This document shows, one piece after another, positions 34,864 to 45,856 of a DNA stretch of 64,000 nucleotides. The notes under the pieces were generated by a model. The model was not told the origin of the DNA. It saw only the letters and a list, made by a program, of their open reading frames with translations, and did not search any database. The DNA is from Bombilactobacillus thymidiniphilus (lineage in GTDB: Bacteria > Bacillota > Bacilli > Lactobacillales > Lactobacillaceae). The number at the start of each line of letters is the position of its first letter. The first letter of the stretch is position 1. The stretch lies in the NCBI RefSeq assembly GCF_023380245.1, contig NZ_CP093365.1, positions 1,364,001 through 1,428,000 of the forward strand, written 5' to 3'. The position numbers and the translations under genes are program-made.

Positions 34864-34941
34864 TTTGAACATCCTACGTCTAATGTTATTTATATATTAT
34901 AATAATGCTGCTAAAATAGCTATTATATTTTGTTTTTGGAC

Positions 34942-34969
34942 TTGACATTTAGCTTGATGATGGTAGCTT
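34942..34969 (+). promoter_or_regulatory. Promoter of the hisS-aspS operon
   Basis: TTGACA (34942-34947) is followed after 16 bases by TAGCTT (34964-34969) with TGG before it. The -10 is imperfect, but its position just before the T-box leader supports it. Confidence 0.55.
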
Positions 34970-34977
34970 AATACTCA

Positions 34978-35162
34978 GCATCAAGTTAGCTATTTGAATT
35001 AATCCGATTCACAGAGAGAATAAGTAGCTGAAATTATTCATCGGATGAAGTGACGGTAATTTTGTTGGGATACAACCCCGTTTGACAGGCGATAACTGGA
35101 GCAATATTTCAAGGTGGTACCGTGTCAAAAGCATCCTTACAATAAGTGAGGATGCTTTTTAG
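34978..35162 (+). promoter_or_regulatory. T-box leader of hisS-aspS
   Basis: This leader reads uncharged tRNA. Visible T-box parts are the stem I distal region with CAGAGAGAA and GTAGCTGAAA (35010-35032), the antiterminator sequence AAGGTGGTACCGTG (35111-35124, consensus AGGGTGGNACCGCG), and the terminator AAAAGCATCCTTAC/GTGAGGATGCTTTTT (35127-35160). GAC at 35052-35054 is where I would expect the specifier, which would mean tRNA-Asp sensing. I have not folded the RNA, so tRNA-His cannot be excluded. Confidence 0.88.
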
Positions 35163-35217
35163 TTGTGATATTATAATAAATTGATTAGTCGATTGATAAA
35201 TTAGGGAGGTATTTAAG

Positions 35218-36498
35218 GTGCGCTATCAAAAACCTAAGGGTACATTGGATATTTTGCCGGGTGAATCACAAAAATGGCAATATGTAGAAAATGTAGCTCA
35301 GCAAATTTTTAGTAAATATCAATATCAAGAAATCAGAACACCAATTTTTGAACAGTATGAGGTGTTTGCACGTTCGTCTGGAGATACATCTGATATTGTT
35401 TCCAAAGAAATGTATGACTTTGAGGATAAAGGTGGGCGACGCTTAGCTTTGCGTCCAGAAGGTACGGCTGGTGTAGTTCGTTCTTATGTGGAAAATAAAT
35501 TGTTTGGTCCTGAGCATAATAATCCATATAAAGTCTGGTACCATGGTCCCATGTTTCGCTACGAACGCCCTCAATCTGGCCGACAACGTCAGTTTCATCA
35601 AATTGGTGTGGAAGCTTTAGGCAGTGATGCGCCCGAAATGGATGTGGAAACGATCAGTATGGCACTGAATTTTTTGAATGAACTGGGCTTAAAAGATTAT
35701 AAAGTTGTATTAAACACTTTAGGCGACGTTCAAACAAGAAAAAATTATCATCAAGCTTTACTAGATTATCTGACACCATTGAAAGAACAATTAAGTGCTG
35801 ATTCCCAAATTCGCTTAATGAAAAATCCTTTGCGGATCTTGGATAGTAAAGAAGCACAAGATCAAAAATTAGTCGCTGATGCCCCGTCAATCTTGGATTA
35901 CTTAACTGACGCAGCAAAAAAGCATTTTCAAGTGGTGACTAACTTATTGGATCAAATTGGTGTTGCCTATGAGATTGATGCTAATATGGTACGTGGTTTG
36001 GATTATTACAATCATACAATTTTTGAAATTATGGTTACTAGTCCAGCTTTTGATAATCGCGAAATGACTGTTATTGCTGGGGGACGTTACAACGGTTTAG
36101 TGGCTCAGCTAGGTGGACCAGATATTTCTGGGGTTGGTTTTGGTCTAGGATTGGAACGTTTGATGTTATTGCTAGAACAAGCTAACAACAATTTACCCGA
36201 ATTTTTGGGACCTGATATTTATTTGGTTGATGTCAACGATGCTGATTCTGCTGCAGTGTCCAAGTTATTGACACAATTGCGGCAAGCAGGCATTTCAGCA
36301 GAGCGAGATTACTTGCATAAGAAAGTTAAAGGGCAGTTTAAACAAGCTAACCGCCTGCATGCTAAATTTACCCTCACGATTGGCGACGAAGAGTTAGCTA
36401 CTAAAAAAGCGCAATTAAAACGCATGGCTGATGGTAGTGAATTTACGGTGGATTTAACAGATTTAAGTGGCATTTTGCAGCAAATTAAGAAAGGATGA
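35218..36498 (+). CDS. hisS: Histidyl-tRNA synthetase
   Basis: This 426-residue class II synthetase shows motif 1 region [14 protein letters not shown], motif 2 [19 protein letters not shown] and the His-specific block [13 protein letters not shown]. Motif 3 is [14 protein letters not shown]-terminal anticodon-binding domain follows (about 330-426). It starts at the GTG at 35218 with GGGAGG upstream. The stop overlaps the first possible aspS codon, so the two genes are tightly coupled, and both are under the T-box leader. Confidence 0.97.
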   Translation: MRYQKPKGTLDILPGESQKWQYVENVAQQIFSKYQYQEIRTPIFEQYEVFARSSGDTSDIVSKEMYDFEDKGGRRLALRPEGTAGVVRSYVENKLFGPEHNNPYKVWYHGPMFRYERPQSGRQRQFHQIGVEALGSDAPEMDVETISMALNFLNELGLKDYKVVLNTLGDVQTRKNYHQALLDYLTPLKEQLSADSQIRLMKNPLRILDSKEAQDQKLVADAPSILDYLTDAAKKHFQVVTNLLDQIGVAYEIDANMVRGLDYYNHTIFEIMVTSPAFDNREMTVIAGGRYNGLVAQLGGPDISGVGFGLGLERLMLLLEQANNNLPEFLGPDIYLVDVNDADSAAVSKLLTQLRQAGISAERDYLHKKVKGQFKQANRLHAKFTLTIGDEELATKKAQLKRMADGSEFTVDLTDLSGILQQIKKG

Positions 36499-36506
36499 AT
36501 CATTTT

Positions 36507-38264
36507 ATGCAGCGAACAAATTATTGTGGTTTAATCAACGAAAAATATCTGGGTCAAACAGTTACTTTAGCTGGCTGGGTGCAAAAAAAACGTAATTTAG
36601 GTAATTTGATTTTTGTGGATTTACGCGATCGTGCAGGTATTGTGCAATTAGTCTTTAACAAAGATAAGAGTGAGCCAGTTTTTGCAGTGGCCGAAAAACT
36701 GCATTCTGAATATGTTATTAGTGTAGTAGGTCAAGTGGTGGCACGCGATCAACAAGCTATCAATGATAAAATGAAAACTGGGCGCATCGAGGTTGAAGTT
36801 AATCAAATTAATTTATTAAATCAAGCCAAAACTTTGCCATTTAGTATTGTTGATGATGTGGATACGTCTGAAGAAACTAAATTAAAATATCGATATTTAG
36901 ATTTACGTCGTCCTGAAATGCAACAAGCATTAAAAATTCGTTCCAAAATAACAATGGCTGCACATAACTATTTTGATGAACATGATTTTATTAATATCGA
37001 AACGCCTGACTTAGGTAAATCTACACCTGAAGGTGCGCGTGATTATTTAGTGCCTTCACGTGTCTATCCAGGCAGTTTCTACGCTTTACCGCAATCACCG
37101 CAACTGTTTAAGCAGTTATTAATGGGTGCTGGATTTGATCGTTATTATCAAATTGCGCGTTGCTTTAGAGACGAAGACTTACGTGGTGATCGGCAACCAG
37201 AATTTACACAAATTGATATGGAAACTAGTTTTTTAAGTGCAGAACAAATTCAAGAATTAACTGAAGGCTTGATTGCTAAGGTTATGCACGATGTTAAAGG
37301 TATTGATGTAAAATTACCATTCCCACGTTTGACTTGGAATGAAGCCATGGAACGCTTTGGCTCAGATAAACCTGATACTCGTTTTGGCATGGAGTTACAG
37401 GATTTAAGCGATCTTTTTAAAGATTCTAGTTTTAAAGTATTTCAAAATGTTTTAGCTACTGGCGGACAGGTCAAAGCTATTGTCGTCAAGAATGTGGCCG
37501 ATCAGTATTCCCGCAAAAAAATTGAAGAACAACAAGAATATATCAAGCGTTTTGGTGCCAAAGGATTAGCTTGGCTCAAAGTAAATGGCAGTGAATTAAC
37601 AGGGCCTGTGGCTAAATTTGTTGCTGAGCAAACTGAGAAATTATTCGAAAACTTACAACTAGCTGATAATGATTTAGTCTTATTTGTAGCAGATAGTAAA
37701 AAAGTTTGTGCCAGTGCATTAGGTTATTTACGCAAACATTTTGCACAAGAATTAAAATTATACGACGAAGACCAATTTAACTTCTTGTGGGTTGTTGATT
37801 GGCCCTTATTTGAATATGATGAAGGTGATAAACGTTGGACAGCAGCGCATCATCCCTTTACGATGCCTAATGAAGCAGACATTGATTTGTTGGATACTAA
37901 TCCGCATCAAGCGCATGCGCAAAGTTATGATATTGTTTTGAATGGTTATGAATTAGGTGGCGGTTCGATTCGTATTCATAAGCGAGAAATTCAAGAAAAA
38001 ATGTTGGAAGTTTTAGGCTTTAGTCCCCAAAAAGCGCAAGAACAATTTGGTTTCTTATTAACAGCGCTGGACTCAGGCTTTCCACCACACGGTGGTTTGG
38101 CGATTGGTTTAGATCGTTTTGCAATGCTATTAGCCCACCGTGACAATATTCGTGATGTTATTGCATTTCCTAAGAATGCTAAAGCTTCTGAGCCAATGAT
38201 GCAAGCTCCTGCTTCGGTAGCAACTGCCCAATTAGATGAACTGGACATCCAATTAAAAAAATAG
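36507..38264 (+). CDS. aspS: Aspartyl-tRNA synthetase
   Basis: This 585-residue class IIb synthetase starts [11 protein letters not shown] with an OB-fold anticodon domain (about 1-110; [24 protein letters not shown]). The catalytic core has [18 protein letters not shown], motif 2 in [20 protein letters not shown] and motif 3 [13 protein letters not shown]. The bacterial GAD insertion (about 280-420) is present. The ATG at 36507 fits the GGA ribosome site; an ATG at 36495 overlaps the hisS stop without one. It shares the T-box leader with hisS. Confidence 0.97.
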   Translation: MQRTNYCGLINEKYLGQTVTLAGWVQKKRNLGNLIFVDLRDRAGIVQLVFNKDKSEPVFAVAEKLHSEYVISVVGQVVARDQQAINDKMKTGRIEVEVNQINLLNQAKTLPFSIVDDVDTSEETKLKYRYLDLRRPEMQQALKIRSKITMAAHNYFDEHDFINIETPDLGKSTPEGARDYLVPSRVYPGSFYALPQSPQLFKQLLMGAGFDRYYQIARCFRDEDLRGDRQPEFTQIDMETSFLSAEQIQELTEGLIAKVMHDVKGIDVKLPFPRLTWNEAMERFGSDKPDTRFGMELQDLSDLFKDSSFKVFQNVLATGGQVKAIVVKNVADQYSRKKIEEQQEYIKRFGAKGLAWLKVNGSELTGPVAKFVAEQTEKLFENLQLADNDLVLFVADSKKVCASALGYLRKHFAQELKLYDEDQFNFLWVVDWPLFEYDEGDKRWTAAHHPFTMPNEADIDLLDTNPHQAHAQSYDIVLNGYELGGGSIRIHKREIQEKMLEVLGFSPQKAQEQFGFLLTALDSGFPPHGGLAIGLDRFAMLLAHRDNIRDVIAFPKNAKASEPMMQAPASVATAQLDELDIQLKK

Positions 38265-38277
38265 CATATTAGATGCT

Positions 38278-38323
38278 AAACGCCCCTAGCTTAATTTATA
38301 CTAACGCCAGGAGGCGTTTTTTT
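38278..38323 (+). terminator. Terminator-like hairpin that contains the msrB ribosome site
   Basis: AAACGCC (38278-38284) can pair with GGCGTTT (38313-38319), followed by T-residues. A nearer CGCC (38305-38308) can also pair with GGCG (38313-38316). The msrB Shine-Dalgarno AGGAGG (38309-38314) lies within the fold. It may end aspS transcription, hide the msrB ribosome site in read-through RNA, or both. Confidence 0.6.
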
Positions 38324-38749
38324 ATGTATGAAAAACAAAAAGCTGATTTAGATCGATTGCAGTATGCTGTAACACAGGAAAATCAAACCGAAAGACCTTT
38401 TGATAATAAGTATGACAACTTTTTTGAACCCGGTATTTATGTTGATGTGGTTAGCGGTGAACCATTATTTTCTTCAGCCAATAAATATAATTCTGGTTGT
38501 GGCTGGCCAGCTTTCACTAAGCCTATTGTTCCTGTCCAGCAAAAACGTGATTCCAGTCATGGTATGGAGCGCGTGGAAGTGCGCAGTAAAAAAGCTGATT
38601 CGCATTTAGGACATGTTTTTAATGATGGTCCTAAAGATCAAGGTGGTTTACGCTATTGTATTAATTCAGCTGCTTTGCGGTTTGTTCCTTTAGAAAAAAT
38701 GAAGCAAGAAGGATATGGTGATTATTTGAATCAAGTAGAAAAGCCCTAG
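38324..38749 (+). CDS. msrB: Peptide-methionine (R)-S-oxide reductase MsrB
   Basis: This 141-residue repair enzyme reduces methionine-R-sulfoxide. Family motifs are [11 protein letters not shown] near residue 54, [10 protein letters not shown] near 90 and the catalytic Cys in [11 protein letters not shown] near 112. The paired CxxC zinc motifs of some MsrB forms are absent. The ATG at 38324 follows AGGAGG by 9 bases, with that site inside a hairpin. No MsrA is adjacent. Its stop codon lies in the loop of the terminator at 38739-38761. Confidence 0.96.
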   Translation: MYEKQKADLDRLQYAVTQENQTERPFDNKYDNFFEPGIYVDVVSGEPLFSSANKYNSGCGWPAFTKPIVPVQQKRDSSHGMERVEVRSKKADSHLGHVFNDGPKDQGGLRYCINSAALRFVPLEKMKQEGYGDYLNQVEKP

Positions 38750-38775
38750 AATAGGGCTTTTATTAATTTTTTATT
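38739..38775 (+). terminator. Terminator overlapping the msrB stop codon
   Basis: AAAAGCCCT (38739-38747) pairs with AGGGCTTTT (38753-38761). The TAG stop bridges the stem and loop, and T-rich sequence follows. Confidence 0.88.
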
Positions 38776-38821
38776 ATGTTAAAGTATTGGTGACATCATA
38801 AAAAAGGTAGTAATTATAATT

Positions 38822-39700
38822 GTGGAAGAATTAGAAAAAGTTATACAACGTCATCAAAACTTTACCAAGTTATCTGTAGCTTTGATTTATGCAGTTTGTG
38901 TTTCTATAGCCGTTAATATTTTTTGGACGCCGGGGCATATTTATGGCTCAGGAATTACTGGTTTGGCGCAATTATTGGCTACTTTATGTAATCGGTGGTT
39001 ACCCTTAACCATTACGATACCGCTTTTTTATGCATTATTTAATTTACCATTGCTGGTTTTAGCTTGGAAGAAAATTGGTCGCAATTTCACTATTTTTACA
39101 GTAGCTGCGGTAATCTTATCGACAGTTCTCATGCGAATTTTACCGAATGTGCAAGTTAAGTTTGATCCTATTATTTGTGCCATTTTTGGTGGGGTTTTCA
39201 ATGGTGTAGGTACCGGCTTAGCTTTGCGCAATGAATTATCGACAGGTGGACTGGATATTTTAGGTATCGTTTTACGCAAAAAGACGGGTAAAAGTGTTGG
39301 TACGATTAATATCGCTTTTAATTTAATTATCGTGATTGGTGCGGGATTCTTGTTTGGTTGGGTACATGCTCTCTATACTGTTTTGGGAATTTTTGTTAAT
39401 GGGCGCATTATTGATGCTTTATATACGCGCAATCAAAAATTACAGGTGATTATCGTGACTTCACATCCAGATCGCGTTATTAAAGTTTTGCAAAATGAGA
39501 TGCGGCGTGGAATCACGATCGTGCATGATGTGGAGGGTGCTTATCGGCATACACCGCGTACAATGCTTTTTACAGTGATTTCACAATATGAATTGCCTGA
39601 TTTTAGAACGTCAATGAGTAACTCTGACCCTTATGCTTTTGTTAGTATCACTGAAGCTAAAATGATAGTAGGACGTTTTTATCAAGAACATATTTATTAA
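38822..39700 (+). CDS. YitT-family membrane protein with DUF2179 domain
   Basis: This 292-residue protein has about five to six TM segments (residues 18-200) with YGSGITGLAQLL, FGGVFNGVGTGLAL and ELSTGGLDILGIV, the repeated glycine-rich signature of the YitT family. A cytoplasmic DUF2179 domain (about 215-280; VIIVTSHPDRVIKVL, RGITIVHDVEGAY) is at the C-terminus. The biochemical function of the family is not established. It starts at the GTG at 38822 with a weak ribosome site. It is monocistronic between msrB and nfo. Confidence 0.9.
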   Translation: MEELEKVIQRHQNFTKLSVALIYAVCVSIAVNIFWTPGHIYGSGITGLAQLLATLCNRWLPLTITIPLFYALFNLPLLVLAWKKIGRNFTIFTVAAVILSTVLMRILPNVQVKFDPIICAIFGGVFNGVGTGLALRNELSTGGLDILGIVLRKKTGKSVGTINIAFNLIIVIGAGFLFGWVHALYTVLGIFVNGRIIDALYTRNQKLQVIIVTSHPDRVIKVLQNEMRRGITIVHDVEGAYRHTPRTMLFTVISQYELPDFRTSMSNSDPYAFVSITEAKMIVGRFYQEHIY

Positions 39701-39715
39701 TTTTGAGGTGAGAGA

Positions 39716-40618
39716 ATGTTATTAGGTGCGCATGTCAGTATGAGTGGTAAAAAAATGTTGCTAGGAGCGGCGCAAGAAGCTTACAGTTACGGAGCTAATA
39801 CGATGATGATCTTTACAGGAGCTCCCCAAAATACGCGACGTAAAGATCCGACACAGATGAATATTCCTGCGGGCCAAGAGTACATGAAAGAACATCATAT
39901 TGCACCACTAATTGGTCATGCTCCTTACATCATCAATTTAGGTAATGTAGCTAAAAAAGAAAAATATGAATTTGCTATTGAATTTATGCAAGCAGAAGTT
40001 AAGCGTTGCGATGCTTTAGGTATTGAAGCTTTAAGTTTTCATCCGGGTTCACATGTTGGATTGGGTGTGGATGCCGCTTTGCGTTCCATTGCACATGGTT
40101 TGGAAGAAATTTTAAAGATTAATCCGAAAGTTTCCATCGCCTTAGAAACAATGGCTGGTAAGGGTACTGAAGTCGGTACTACTTTTGAGCAATTGGCGAA
40201 AATCATTGAATTGACACCACATAACGCAGGATTATCTATAACTTTTGACACCTGCCATACCAGTGATGCTGGCTATGATATTAAAAATGATTTTGATGGT
40301 GTTTTGGCGGAATTTGATCACATTATTGGATTGGATCGCTTAAGTGTCATACATTTGAATGATTCTAAAAATCCGCAAGGATCTCATAAAGATCGGCATG
40401 CGGATATCGGTTTTGGTACGATTGGTTTTAATACACTCAACTATATTTGTCATCACCCACAATTAACGCAGATTCCTAAAATTATGGAAACACCGTACGT
40501 GACAGTTCAAGAAGATCCTAAGAAGACTGTGCCGGTCTTTAAAGAAGAAATTACAATGCTCAAGCAGCAGGAGTTTGATCCTCAGCTGATTGCTAAAGTG
40601 CAAGAAGCTAATCAATGA
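39716..40618 (+). CDS. nfo: Endonuclease IV (AP endonuclease)
   Basis: This 300-residue zinc enzyme cuts DNA 5' to abasic sites in base excision repair. It is a TIM barrel with [12 protein letters not shown] at the start. Metal ligands are visible in [58 protein letters not shown] and METPY (each a family signature block). TGAGGTGAGAG precedes the ATG. It converges tail to tail on the PPDK regulatory gene with no spare bases. Confidence 0.97.
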   Translation: MLLGAHVSMSGKKMLLGAAQEAYSYGANTMMIFTGAPQNTRRKDPTQMNIPAGQEYMKEHHIAPLIGHAPYIINLGNVAKKEKYEFAIEFMQAEVKRCDALGIEALSFHPGSHVGLGVDAALRSIAHGLEEILKINPKVSIALETMAGKGTEVGTTFEQLAKIIELTPHNAGLSITFDTCHTSDAGYDIKNDFDGVLAEFDHIIGLDRLSVIHLNDSKNPQGSHKDRHADIGFGTIGFNTLNYICHHPQLTQIPKIMETPYVTVQEDPKKTVPVFKEEITMLKQQEFDPQLIAKVQEANQ

Positions 40619-41425
40619 TTAATTAGCAGGTAAATGTAGTTTATTTTCGATTACTGCTGCTATTTCTTCAATCGACTTGTTGGCAACGTTTAATACTAAG
40701 CACCCCAATTTATCGTATAGATCACTGGCGGCTTGTAATTCTTGCCTGATTTTATCAATGTTGGAATAATTATTTTCGGTAGTTAAACCGTATGCGCGCA
40801 TTCGTTCTTCACGAATTTTGCGGAGTACTTCTTCATCATTAGTGAGACCCACGATATGTTGCGCATCAATTTGCCAAATTTCAGGCGGCAATTGGACACC
40901 GGGAACTAACGGCCAATTCATTGCTTTGATGCCTTCATTGGCTAAGAAAAAGGATAATGGTGTTTTAGATGTACGAGAGATGCCTAGTAAAATGACGTCG
41001 GCTTCTAAAATGCCATGAGGATTCTTACCATCATCATTGGCAGCGGCAAAATCAATTGCTTCAATGCGCTTGAAATAACGTGCAGTTAACTGTCTTGAAG
41101 AGCCAATTACATGGGTAGCTTTTTTTTTGGTGAATGTTTCAATATCTTTAACGTATGGATTAAGTACATCAAATAATAAAATACTTGTATCACTGGCATA
41201 ATCTTGCATAGCATCGTCTAGCGTTTTATTATTTAAGGTATAAAAGATAATGGCACTTTCACTTTGGGCGCTTTGCATAATTTTGTGAATTTCATTAGTA
41301 TCTTGCACAAACGAAAATCTTTTTTGAATAGTTTGAATATCCGAAAATTGGGCTAACATAGACCGTGCAAAATTATTAGCTGTTTCACCAGAAGAATCGG
41401 AAATTGCATAAATAATCTGCTTCAT
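40619..41425 (-). CDS. Pyruvate, phosphate dikinase regulatory protein (PSRP, DUF299 family)
   Basis: This 268-residue bifunctional Ser/Thr kinase-phosphorylase family protein starts IIYAISDSSGETANNFARSM. Its nucleotide-binding loop GISRTSKTPLSFFLAN is near residue 150, and the conserved LVPGVQLPPEIW follows. In characterised cases it phosphorylates or dephosphorylates PPDK or PEP synthetase using ADP. No such enzyme is encoded here. In Bacillus the homologue YqfL also affects CcpN-regulated genes. The assignment is firm to family; the target is unknown. Confidence 0.92.
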   Translation of the reverse strand: MKQIIYAISDSSGETANNFARSMLAQFSDIQTIQKRFSFVQDTNEIHKIMQSAQSESAIIFYTLNNKTLDDAMQDYASDTSILLFDVLNPYVKDIETFTKKKATHVIGSSRQLTARYFKRIEAIDFAAANDDGKNPHGILEADVILLGISRTSKTPLSFFLANEGIKAMNWPLVPGVQLPPEIWQIDAQHIVGLTNDEEVLRKIREERMRAYGLTTENNYSNIDKIRQELQAASDLYDKLGCLVLNVANKSIEEIAAVIENKLHLPAN

Positions 41426-41501
41426 AAGTACTAATCACAACCTTTTTTCTTTTAAATTATCATTTTTAAATAAAAAAAGCTATTTAAACTGACGAATATT
41501 G

Positions 41502-41530
41502 TTTCAACTTGGAAAATGTTTTGTTATACT
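41502..41530 (+). promoter_or_regulatory. Promoter of rpsU-yqeY
   Basis: TTTCAA (41502-41507), 17 bases, then TATACT (41525-41530) with TGT before it. It lies 55 bases before rpsU. Confidence 0.7.
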
Positions 41531-41585
41531 AATTAAGAACTGTTTCAACGAGCAGTTACGTAAGTAAGCGGAAGGAGGGATATCA

Positions 41586-41774
41586 ATGGCTAAGACGGTT
41601 GTTCGTGAGAACGAGTCTCTTGATGATGCTCTTCGTCGGTTTAAACGTTCTGTCTCTAAGAGTGGTACTCTTCAAGAATATCGCAAGCGTGAATTCTATG
41701 AAAAACCAAGTGTTAAGCGGAAGTTAAAATCTGAAGCTGCGCGTAAACGTAACAAGAAGAGAAGAAGACGTTAG
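41586..41774 (+). CDS. rpsU: 30S ribosomal protein S21
   Basis: This 62-residue basic protein reads [18 protein letters not shown], then a lysine/arginine-rich tail ending KKRRRR, as in S21 of Firmicutes. GGAGG is six bases before the ATG. It is placed with yqeY rather than with dnaG-rpoD as in enterobacteria. Confidence 0.98.
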   Translation: MAKTVVRENESLDDALRRFKRSVSKSGTLQEYRKREFYEKPSVKRKLKSEAARKRNKKRRRR

Positions 41775-41791
41775 GATTTGAGGTAATTATT

Positions 41792-42241
41792 ATGTCCCTC
41801 ACTGATCAATTAATGACCGATATGAAGGTTGCAATGAAAAGTCATGACAAGACTTCCTTGTCAGTTATCAGATTGTTAAAGTCGGCTTTGATGAACAAAA
41901 AAATTGAAGTTGGTCATGATTTGACTACTGATGAAGAGAATCAAGTTGTTGTTTCTCAAATGAAACAACAAAAAGATTCCTTGGCTGATTTTGAAAAAGG
42001 TGGTCGTGCTGATTTGGTAGCTGCTACTAAAGAGCAAATGACTGTGTTAGAGCAGTACATGCCCCAGCAATTATCAGAGTCAGAACTACAACAAATTGTT
42101 CAGAAGATCGCAACGGATATCGGAGCAGAATCAAAAACTGATTTTGGAAAGCTGATGAAAGCAGTAATGGCTGAAGTACATGGTCAGGCTGATGGTTCAT
42201 TAGTTAGTAAAGTTGTCAAAGATTCATTGCAAGAAGGTTAA
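41792..42241 (+). CDS. yqeY: GatB/YqeY domain-containing protein
   Basis: This 149-residue helical protein is the stand-alone form of the tRNA-binding tail of GatB. LTDQLMTDMKVAMKSHDKTSLSVIRLLKSA is the usual N-terminus, in two blocks, and LEQYMPQQLSESEL is the hinge. DFGKLMKAVMAEVHGQADGSLVSKVV ends the family core. It has been proposed to act on tRNA or amidation, but its role is unproven. It follows rpsU by 17 bases, a conserved linkage, and its stop is inside the following terminator. Confidence 0.95.
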   Translation: MSLTDQLMTDMKVAMKSHDKTSLSVIRLLKSALMNKKIEVGHDLTTDEENQVVVSQMKQQKDSLADFEKGGRADLVAATKEQMTVLEQYMPQQLSESELQQIVQKIATDIGAESKTDFGKLMKAVMAEVHGQADGSLVSKVVKDSLQEG

Positions 42242-42268
42242 AGTAATCATTACTTTAACCTTTTTCTT
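42234..42268 (+). terminator. Terminator overlapping the yqeY stop
   Basis: AAGGTTAAAGTAAT (42234-42247) is complementary to ATTACTTTAACCTT (42249-42262), and the T-run follows. Confidence 0.88.
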
Positions 42269-42324
42269 TATCCAGTTTTTGTACTAAAATGACAGTTATA
42301 AAATAATAATCGGGGTAGAATTAT

Positions 42325-43287
42325 TTGAGTGAACAACTAACTAAATCTTTTCAATTAGAAAACAATGATGATGCTGTTATTTTTGGCATTAATGATGCTA
42401 ATTTAGATTTATTAGCCGAAAAATTTCAAATTTTGATTCATCCTTTTGGTAATCAAATTGATTTAAAAGGAGCGCCTGATAAAATCAATTTGGTGAATAA
42501 TATTTTGCGTATTTTGCTAAAATTGCATCACTCTGGTATTCAAATTGGTCAAGCTGATGTGATTAGCGCAATTCAGATGGCTCAAGCTGGCAAATTGGAC
42601 TATTTTAGTGATTTATATAATGAAATTTTAGTGCGTGATGCTAATGGTAAGCCGATTAGAGTACGTAATTTAGGTCAGCGCAATTACGCGAAGGCCATTT
42701 TAAAAAATGATATTACTTTTGGGATTGGTCCTGCAGGAACGGGCAAAACATATTTAGCTGTAGTGATGGCCGTGGCAGCGCTAAAAAAGGGCCAAGTTAA
42801 AAAATTGATTTTGACTCGTCCTGCAGTGGAAGCAGGGGAAAACTTAGGTTTTTTGCCAGGAGACCTGAAAGAAAAAGTTGATCCTTATTTGCGTCCTATT
42901 TATGATGCTTTATATGCTATTTTAGGCACGGAACACACGAATCGATTACTGGAGCGTGGAGTTATTGAAATTGCGCCTCTAGCTTATATGCGTGGTCGTA
43001 CCTTGGATGAAGCATTTGTATTGCTGGATGAGGCTCAAAATACAACTCAAGAACAAATGAAAATGTTTTTGACTCGTTTAGGTTTTGGTTCCAAAATGGT
43101 AGTTAATGGTGATCCTACTCAAATAGATTTACCACGTCATTCTCATAGTGGGTTGTTACAAGTTAATGGGTTGCTACGTAATTTACCACATATTGGATTT
43201 ATTGATTTTGATGCTAGTGATGTTGTAAGGCATCCAGTGGTAGCTGAAATTATCGCTGCCTATGATAAAAATAGGAGTAAAGAATGA
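42325..43287 (+). CDS. phoH: PhoH-family ATPase (YbeZ-like)
   Basis: This 320-residue P-loop ATPase has Walker A GPAGTGKTYLAV near residue 138 and Walker B in FVLLDEAQNTT near 230. TRPAVEAGENLGFLPGDL and MVVNGDPTQIDLP complete the PhoH signature. The N-terminal part resembles a KH/RNA-binding region. The family acts with YbeY in RNA metabolism. It starts at the TTG at 42325 with GGGG upstream. Its stop overlaps the ybeY start by four bases (ATGA). Confidence 0.95.
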   Translation: MSEQLTKSFQLENNDDAVIFGINDANLDLLAEKFQILIHPFGNQIDLKGAPDKINLVNNILRILLKLHHSGIQIGQADVISAIQMAQAGKLDYFSDLYNEILVRDANGKPIRVRNLGQRNYAKAILKNDITFGIGPAGTGKTYLAVVMAVAALKKGQVKKLILTRPAVEAGENLGFLPGDLKEKVDPYLRPIYDALYAILGTEHTNRLLERGVIEIAPLAYMRGRTLDEAFVLLDEAQNTTQEQMKMFLTRLGFGSKMVVNGDPTQIDLPRHSHSGLLQVNGLLRNLPHIGFIDFDASDVVRHPVVAEIIAAYDKNRSKE

Positions 43288-43748
43288 ATTTAGAAATCTA
43301 TGATGATAATCAATTAGTTGACGATAAGCACCAGCAATTAGCACGTGAATTATTTGATTATGGTGCAAAACAAATTGATTTACCAGCCGATACCGAGGCT
43401 TCAATTACTTTTAGTACTTTGGATGAAATTCACAAGATTAACTTGAAGTATCGTCAAATGGATCGTCCAACAGACGTTATTAGTTTTGCAATTGAAGATG
43501 CCGATGATACTTCAGTTTTAGAGATGGAACTTGGAATTCCCCGCAACATTGGTGATTTATTTATCTGTCCCGAAATTGTGCAAAAACAAGCAGTAGAATA
43601 TGGACATAGTTTGGAGCGCGAATTTGGTTATACTGTTATCCATGGATTATTACATTTGTCAGGTTACGATCATATTCAAGATGATGAAGCTGAAGTTATG
43701 TTTAGTTTGCAAGAGAAAATATTAGATAATTTTGGTTTACAACGATAA
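43284..43748 (+). CDS. ybeY: Endoribonuclease YbeY (16S rRNA maturation)
   Basis: This 154-residue zinc endoribonuclease shows the metal motif HGLLHLSGYDH near residue 117, the HGxLHLxGYDH signature of the family. The conserved Arg is in KYRQMDRPTDVISFA near residue 60. It processes the 16S rRNA 3' end and takes part in ribosome quality control. It is translationally coupled to phoH by ATGA overlap and followed by cdd and era. Confidence 0.96.
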   Translation: MNLEIYDDNQLVDDKHQQLARELFDYGAKQIDLPADTEASITFSTLDEIHKINLKYRQMDRPTDVISFAIEDADDTSVLEMELGIPRNIGDLFICPEIVQKQAVEYGHSLEREFGYTVIHGLLHLSGYDHIQDDEAEVMFSLQEKILDNFGLQR

Positions 43749-45060
<1,312 letters not shown>

Positions 45061-45819
45061 ATGTCACTGCAGCGTAATCAACAATTTGAAGGACTTGTAT
45101 TGCGTTCACAAAGTTACCGGGATAATGATCAAATGGTTTGGTTAATGACAGCTGATTTTGGGATTAAGACTTTTTTGATCAGAGGTGTAAAAAAGCAAAC
45201 GTCTAAAAAACGCTATTTAGGTTTACCCTTTTCATATGGCACTTATCAAGGAACGATTAATTCTCAAGGCTTTTCTTATTTGATTGACGGTACGACGCAA
45301 CAATTAGAGCAAGTTAGCCAAGATATTCAGTTGAATGCTTATATTACCTATATCAATGATTTGATTTTGCGAGCTTTTGGTTCGCAAATCATTACGACAC
45401 AATGGTTTCAACAAATTGTGCAGGCAGAAAAATTGATTGATCAAGGCTTAGATCCTGAAATCATTACCAATATTATGGAAATTCAGTTTCTGCAGCCCTT
45501 TGGCGTTACCCCTAACTTGCAAAATTGTGTAATTTGTGGTGAAAAGACCGGTTTATTTGATTATTCATTAGTTTTGAGCGGTATTTTATGCCAAAAGCAT
45601 TGGTCACAAGATGAACATCGCTTGCATTTACAGCCTAAAGTTATTTCTTATTTACGTTGGTTTAAGCAAGTAGATTTATTTCAAGTGGGTGGTATCAAAG
45701 TACCATCTAAAACTAAATTGCAATTACGTAAAACTATAGATCTAATTTATAATGATAGTGTTAGTGTCTATCCAAAAAGTAAGAAATTTATTGATCAAAT
45801 GTATCAATGGCAAGTCTAG
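45061..45819 (+). CDS. recO: DNA repair protein RecO
   Basis: This 252-residue recombination mediator helps load RecA. An N-terminal OB-fold (QQFEGLVLRSQSYRDNDQMV) precedes a helical domain and a zinc motif CVICGEKTG with a later Cys-x-x-His in ILCQKH. The ATG abuts the era stop, so translation is coupled. A promoter and T-box for glyQS follow the stop directly. Confidence 0.95.
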   Translation: MSLQRNQQFEGLVLRSQSYRDNDQMVWLMTADFGIKTFLIRGVKKQTSKKRYLGLPFSYGTYQGTINSQGFSYLIDGTTQQLEQVSQDIQLNAYITYINDLILRAFGSQIITTQWFQQIVQAEKLIDQGLDPEIITNIMEIQFLQPFGVTPNLQNCVICGEKTGLFDYSLVLSGILCQKHWSQDEHRLHLQPKVISYLRWFKQVDLFQVGGIKVPSKTKLQLRKTIDLIYNDSVSVYPKSKKFIDQMYQWQV

Positions 45820-45822
45820 TGG

Positions 45823-45850
45823 TTGACACTGCAAGCTGAGGTGCTACTAT
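45823..45850 (+). promoter_or_regulatory. Promoter of glyQS
   Basis: TTGACA (45823-45828), 16 bases ending TGC, and TACTAT (45845-45850) lie just after the recO stop and before the glycine T-box. Confidence 0.7.
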
Positions 45851-45856
45851 ATAAAT

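Noticed and set aside
34978-35040. CAC at 35010-35012 as the T-box specifier
   Set aside because: It precedes the distal stem I sequence, whereas the specifier is on the 3' side of stem I. Kept only as a caution.
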